Below, in pieces: positions 5,646 to 7,585 of a stretch of DNA of 7,585 bases; the stretch's first letter is position 1; every line of letters begins with the position of its first letter. The notes below the pieces were generated by a model. That model was not told the origin of the DNA. It did not search any database and was given only the letters and a program-made list of their open reading frames with translations. The position numbers and the translations under genes were made by a program. The DNA is from Anaerolineaceae bacterium UBA2274 (GTDB taxonomy: Bacteria; Chloroflexota; Anaerolineae; Anaerolineales; Anaerolineaceae): the NCBI GenBank assembly GCA_002347705.1, contig DDWY01000070.1:1-7585 (forward strand), read 5' to 3'.

Positions 5646-6089
5646 TCACAACTTAAGCTTTCGGATAGCTTCATTCGCCAATTCATCCGCCCGTTCGTTG
5701 TGGCGGTTGCCCGCATGCCCTTTCACCCATTCCCAGCTGATCTGGTGTTCTGCCATCACGCGGTCGAGCTCCTGCCATAGATCCGCGTTAAGCAAGACGC
5801 CATCTTTGCGCCTCCATCCGCGCACTTTCCAGCCCGGCAGCCACGCGGTGGCGGCATTGACCAGGTAGCTGGAATCGGTGAACAAGTGGACAACGGAAGG
5901 TTGTTTGAGCGCTTTCAATGCCTCAAGAGCGGCAGTGATCTCCATGCGGTTGTTGGTTGTCTGCGGCTCCGCGCCGCTGATTTCTTTTCTATGCCCACGG
6001 CTGATCAGGATCGCCGCCCAACCGCCTGGCCCGGGGTTTCCCCAGCAGGCACCATCGGTGTAAATTTTCAAATCTGGTTTGTCGCTCAT
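5646..6089 (-). CDS. rnhA: Ribonuclease HI
   Basis: The 147-residue protein cleaves the RNA strand of RNA-DNA hybrids, removing R-loops and primers, with Mg2+ in the cytoplasm. All catalytic residues are present: D12 in YTDGACWGNPGPGG, E50 in TTNNRMEITAALEAL, D72 in FTDSSY, H125 in VKGHAGNRHNERAD and D135. These match D10, E48, D70, H124 and D134 of the E. coli enzyme. The basic GWKVRGWRRKDG segment (86-97) corresponds to the substrate-binding handle of type 1 enzymes. Its ATG overlaps the stop of the upstream lipoprotein gene (ATGA), so the two are probably translationally coupled; only a G-run stands in for a ribosome binding site. The gene ends directly against the convergent HMA gene. Confidence 0.96.
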   Translation of the reverse strand: MSDKPDLKIYTDGACWGNPGPGGWAAILISRGHRKEISGAEPQTTNNRMEITAALEALKALKQPSVVHLFTDSSYLVNAATAWLPGWKVRGWRRKDGVLLNADLWQELDRVMAEHQISWEWVKGHAGNRHNERADELANEAIRKLKL

Positions 6090-7474
6090 GGCTGCCCCCC
6101 GGTGTGATCATACAGGGTCTGTTTGAGCACATCGATGATATTGGGGAAGTATTCTGAGTCCAGATCATAAATTCTCTGGTAAGCGTCCTGCAACACGTAA
6201 CGGTTGATCCCCCATGAAGCTGTCTCAGGTGCCAGCGTCAGGTGGACACCCTCCTTCAGGGCAGACGCCCAGGCAGGGTGAAAAGCCGCGTAATCTGCGG
6301 CCACCAAAGCAGGATGCCCGGTGGCAGGCCACAGACCATTGAGATCAACCAGTCTCACCTGCTGAGTGGGCTGCAGCAACCACCGCACAAAAAACCAGGC
6401 TGCCAGTTCGCTTCCAGCCTCTTCCGCGTTGATTGCCACACTGATCGATTCGAGAGCGATCGAGCCTTTCCCGTCAGTTGTCGGGTAGGGAATGGTTTCC
6501 CAGTTGAGCACGGTCTGTTTATCGGGCAGGTATTGTGTCTGCTGATTGAGTTCGCTCAGCGTTCCCTCATAAGCCAGGGCGTATTTATCCACGAAATACT
6601 GATAGGGTGTGGGTTCCAAACCTACCCAGGAGCTGTCATCAATAAAAGCCTGTTTTAGAGCCCGGAAAGAAGCGTCGAGAGCGCTGTCATCCAGCTGTAA
6701 GACCCGGTTTTCCAATGAATAGGTTCCTCCATAGGCAGCATACCAGCTTTGGGCAGACAGCACCGATTTTGAAAGCAGCAGACCGCCGGTGCCGTTATTG
6801 ACATAGATATTATCGTTCAGGTTTGAGGTCAAACCTGCCTGCATCTGGATCACAAAATCATCCCAGCCGAGCGGTACCTCTTCCAAACCAAGCTCCTTCG
6901 CCCACTCAGTCCGATAGTAGATCAAACCCGCGTCAAATGCCAGCGGAAGCGAATAGCGCGCTGTGGCTTCATTCGGTTTGGGCGCAAAAGCCTCGAAGGG
7001 TGAACCCTGGCGGTATGCATTCTGCGCTCCCCAGGTGGGATCGTTAATGTAATTATTCAAATCAAGGTACACGATCTGATTTTGTGGATTCATCAAATCG
7101 TATGTTTTGGCAATTAATACATTTGCTTGAAGATCTCCTTGCAGCAATGCTTCTGCCATGGAATCATCGCTGTCAAAGTAATCGGCAACTGCCCGGATCC
7201 CCCAGGAATTGGTCAGGTTGAAATCATCGATAAGTTGATTGAACCGATTTTTGTCCGTGAGATAAGGATACGCCACTTTCACTTCCTTGCCTTCAAGCGC
7301 CTTGAGATCCACCACCAGGGTAGGCTCGCTCGTGGGAACTGGCGTCGTGGTAGGAGGCAGCGGAGTAGGGGTGCGCGTCGGAGGAAGCGTCGGCTCGGGA
7401 GCCATCGGCTGGCAGGAAGTAGCAATAACAAGCAAACTCATTAAGAGCAACAAAAGCGGTTTAAATTTTCTCAT
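6086..7474 (-). CDS. Extracellular solute-binding lipoprotein of an ABC transporter (sugar type)
   Basis: The protein has 462 residues from the chosen start. Residues 1-20 are a lipoprotein signal peptide (basic MRKFK, Leu-rich core, ATSC lipobox) with C21 as the lipidated residue. A Pro/Thr-rich linker (about 22-52) tethers the binding domain to the membrane. The rest resembles family 1 solute-binding proteins: a VKVAYPY opening strand, ADYFDSDDSMAEALLQGD, PLAFDAGLIYYRTEWAKELG, and the late IALESISVAINAEEAGSELAAWFFVRWLL segment. It would capture a sugar or similar solute for an ABC importer, but no permease or ATPase is in the window and the ligand is unknown. The ATG at 7474 is preferred: it has GGGA upstream and opens the signal peptide cleanly. 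An in-frame ATG at 7486 adds four residues, has no ribosome binding site and lies 6 nt from the tRNA-Sec end. It is cotranscribed with rnhA. Confidence 0.88.
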   Translation of the reverse strand: MRKFKPLLLLLMSLLVIATSCQPMAPEPTLPPTRTPTPLPPTTTPVPTSEPTLVVDLKALEGKEVKVAYPYLTDKNRFNQLIDDFNLTNSWGIRAVADYFDSDDSMAEALLQGDLQANVLIAKTYDLMNPQNQIVYLDLNNYINDPTWGAQNAYRQGSPFEAFAPKPNEATARYSLPLAFDAGLIYYRTEWAKELGLEEVPLGWDDFVIQMQAGLTSNLNDNIYVNNGTGGLLLSKSVLSAQSWYAAYGGTYSLENRVLQLDDSALDASFRALKQAFIDDSSWVGLEPTPYQYFVDKYALAYEGTLSELNQQTQYLPDKQTVLNWETIPYPTTDGKGSIALESISVAINAEEAGSELAAWFFVRWLLQPTQQVRLVDLNGLWPATGHPALVAADYAAFHPAWASALKEGVHLTLAPETASWGINRYVLQDAYQRIYDLDSEYFPNIIDVLKQTLYDHTGGQP

Positions 7475-7492
7475 CTTTTTTCCCATAAAAAA

Positions 7493-7584
7493 CGGGAATG
7501 GATGGGAGTCGAACCCACGACGGCTCTTACCGACCCGACACTGATTTTGAAGACCAGGAAGCCCACCGGGACTTTACCATTCCC
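7493..7584 (-). tRNA. selC: tRNA-Sec (selenocysteine, anticodon UCA)
   Basis: This 92-nt gene folds as a bacterial tRNA-Sec. The acceptor stem has 8 bp (GGGAATGG with CCATTCCC) instead of 7 and the T-stem 5 bp, the 8+5 layout of bacterial SelC. The D-stem has 6 bp (AAGTCC/GGGCTT, one wobble) closing a 4-nt loop. The anticodon stem CTGGT/ATCAG carries the loop CTTCAAA, so the anticodon is TCA, reading UGA. A 22-nt variable arm and the TTCGACT T-loop follow, and the discriminator is G73, as in E. coli selC. CCA is not encoded. It is charged with serine, converted by SelA with selenophosphate from SelD and delivered by SelB. Those genes are not in the window. It is 6 nt from the first possible ATG of the lipoprotein gene. 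Confidence 0.95.
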
Positions 7585-7585
7585 A

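Overview
This window looks like a chromosomal segment of an anaerobic or microaerophilic bacterium, most likely from the Chloroflexota (Anaerolineae-like). The taxonomic guess rests on the Pro/Thr-rich linker after the lipobox of the solute-binding lipoprotein, the DNA methyltransferase type, the extended -10 promoters and a tRNA-Sec gene. It is an inference from style, not a proof. No rRNA, CRISPR array, intact insertion sequence or replication origin is visible.

Left part (1-1700). A 5'-truncated DDE transposase remnant (66-239, minus) is followed by a plus-strand gene for a ferritin-like/VIT1 fusion protein of the MbfA type (365-1240), a membrane iron (possibly manganese) transporter. Next comes a strong promoter (1413-1441), tRNA-Gly(GCC), an intrinsic-terminator-like hairpin and tRNA-Cys(GCA).

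Middle part (1700-4170). A 555-residue beta-class adenine-type DNA methyltransferase carries a C-terminal Mrr-like nuclease-fold domain (1748-3415, plus). Its central third, where the target recognition domain lies, is about 40% GC by hand count, against about 54-60% in the two conserved flanks, which suggests a swapped specificity cassette. Convergent to it is a PemK/MazF-like toxin gene (3537-3962, minus). It has no recognisable antitoxin, and its promoter sits so close to the ATG that the mRNA may be leaderless. The C-rich gap 3997-4166 is mostly unexplained.

Right part (4167-7585). A minus-strand pair encodes a HAD-IIA (NagD-like) phosphatase and a small four-helix membrane protein with two H-x13-H motifs, probably a di-haem b-type cytochrome. 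A copper-chaperone-like HMA protein lies divergently on the plus strand (5442-5645). It abuts, stop codon to stop codon, the minus-strand RNase HI gene rnhA, which overlaps by 4 nt the end of a sugar-type ABC solute-binding lipoprotein gene. At the right edge, 6-18 nt upstream of that lipoprotein start, lies a complete tRNA-Sec gene (selC, anticodon UCA). The organism therefore probably makes selenoproteins, although none is visible in this window.

The most notable items are selC fused head-on to a protein-coding transcription unit, the mosaic methyltransferase-nuclease, the orphan leaderless toxin and the small di-haem membrane protein. I do not see a clearly new multi-gene system; the methyltransferase-nuclease plus toxin block next to the tRNA pair is the closest candidate for an accessory or defence module.
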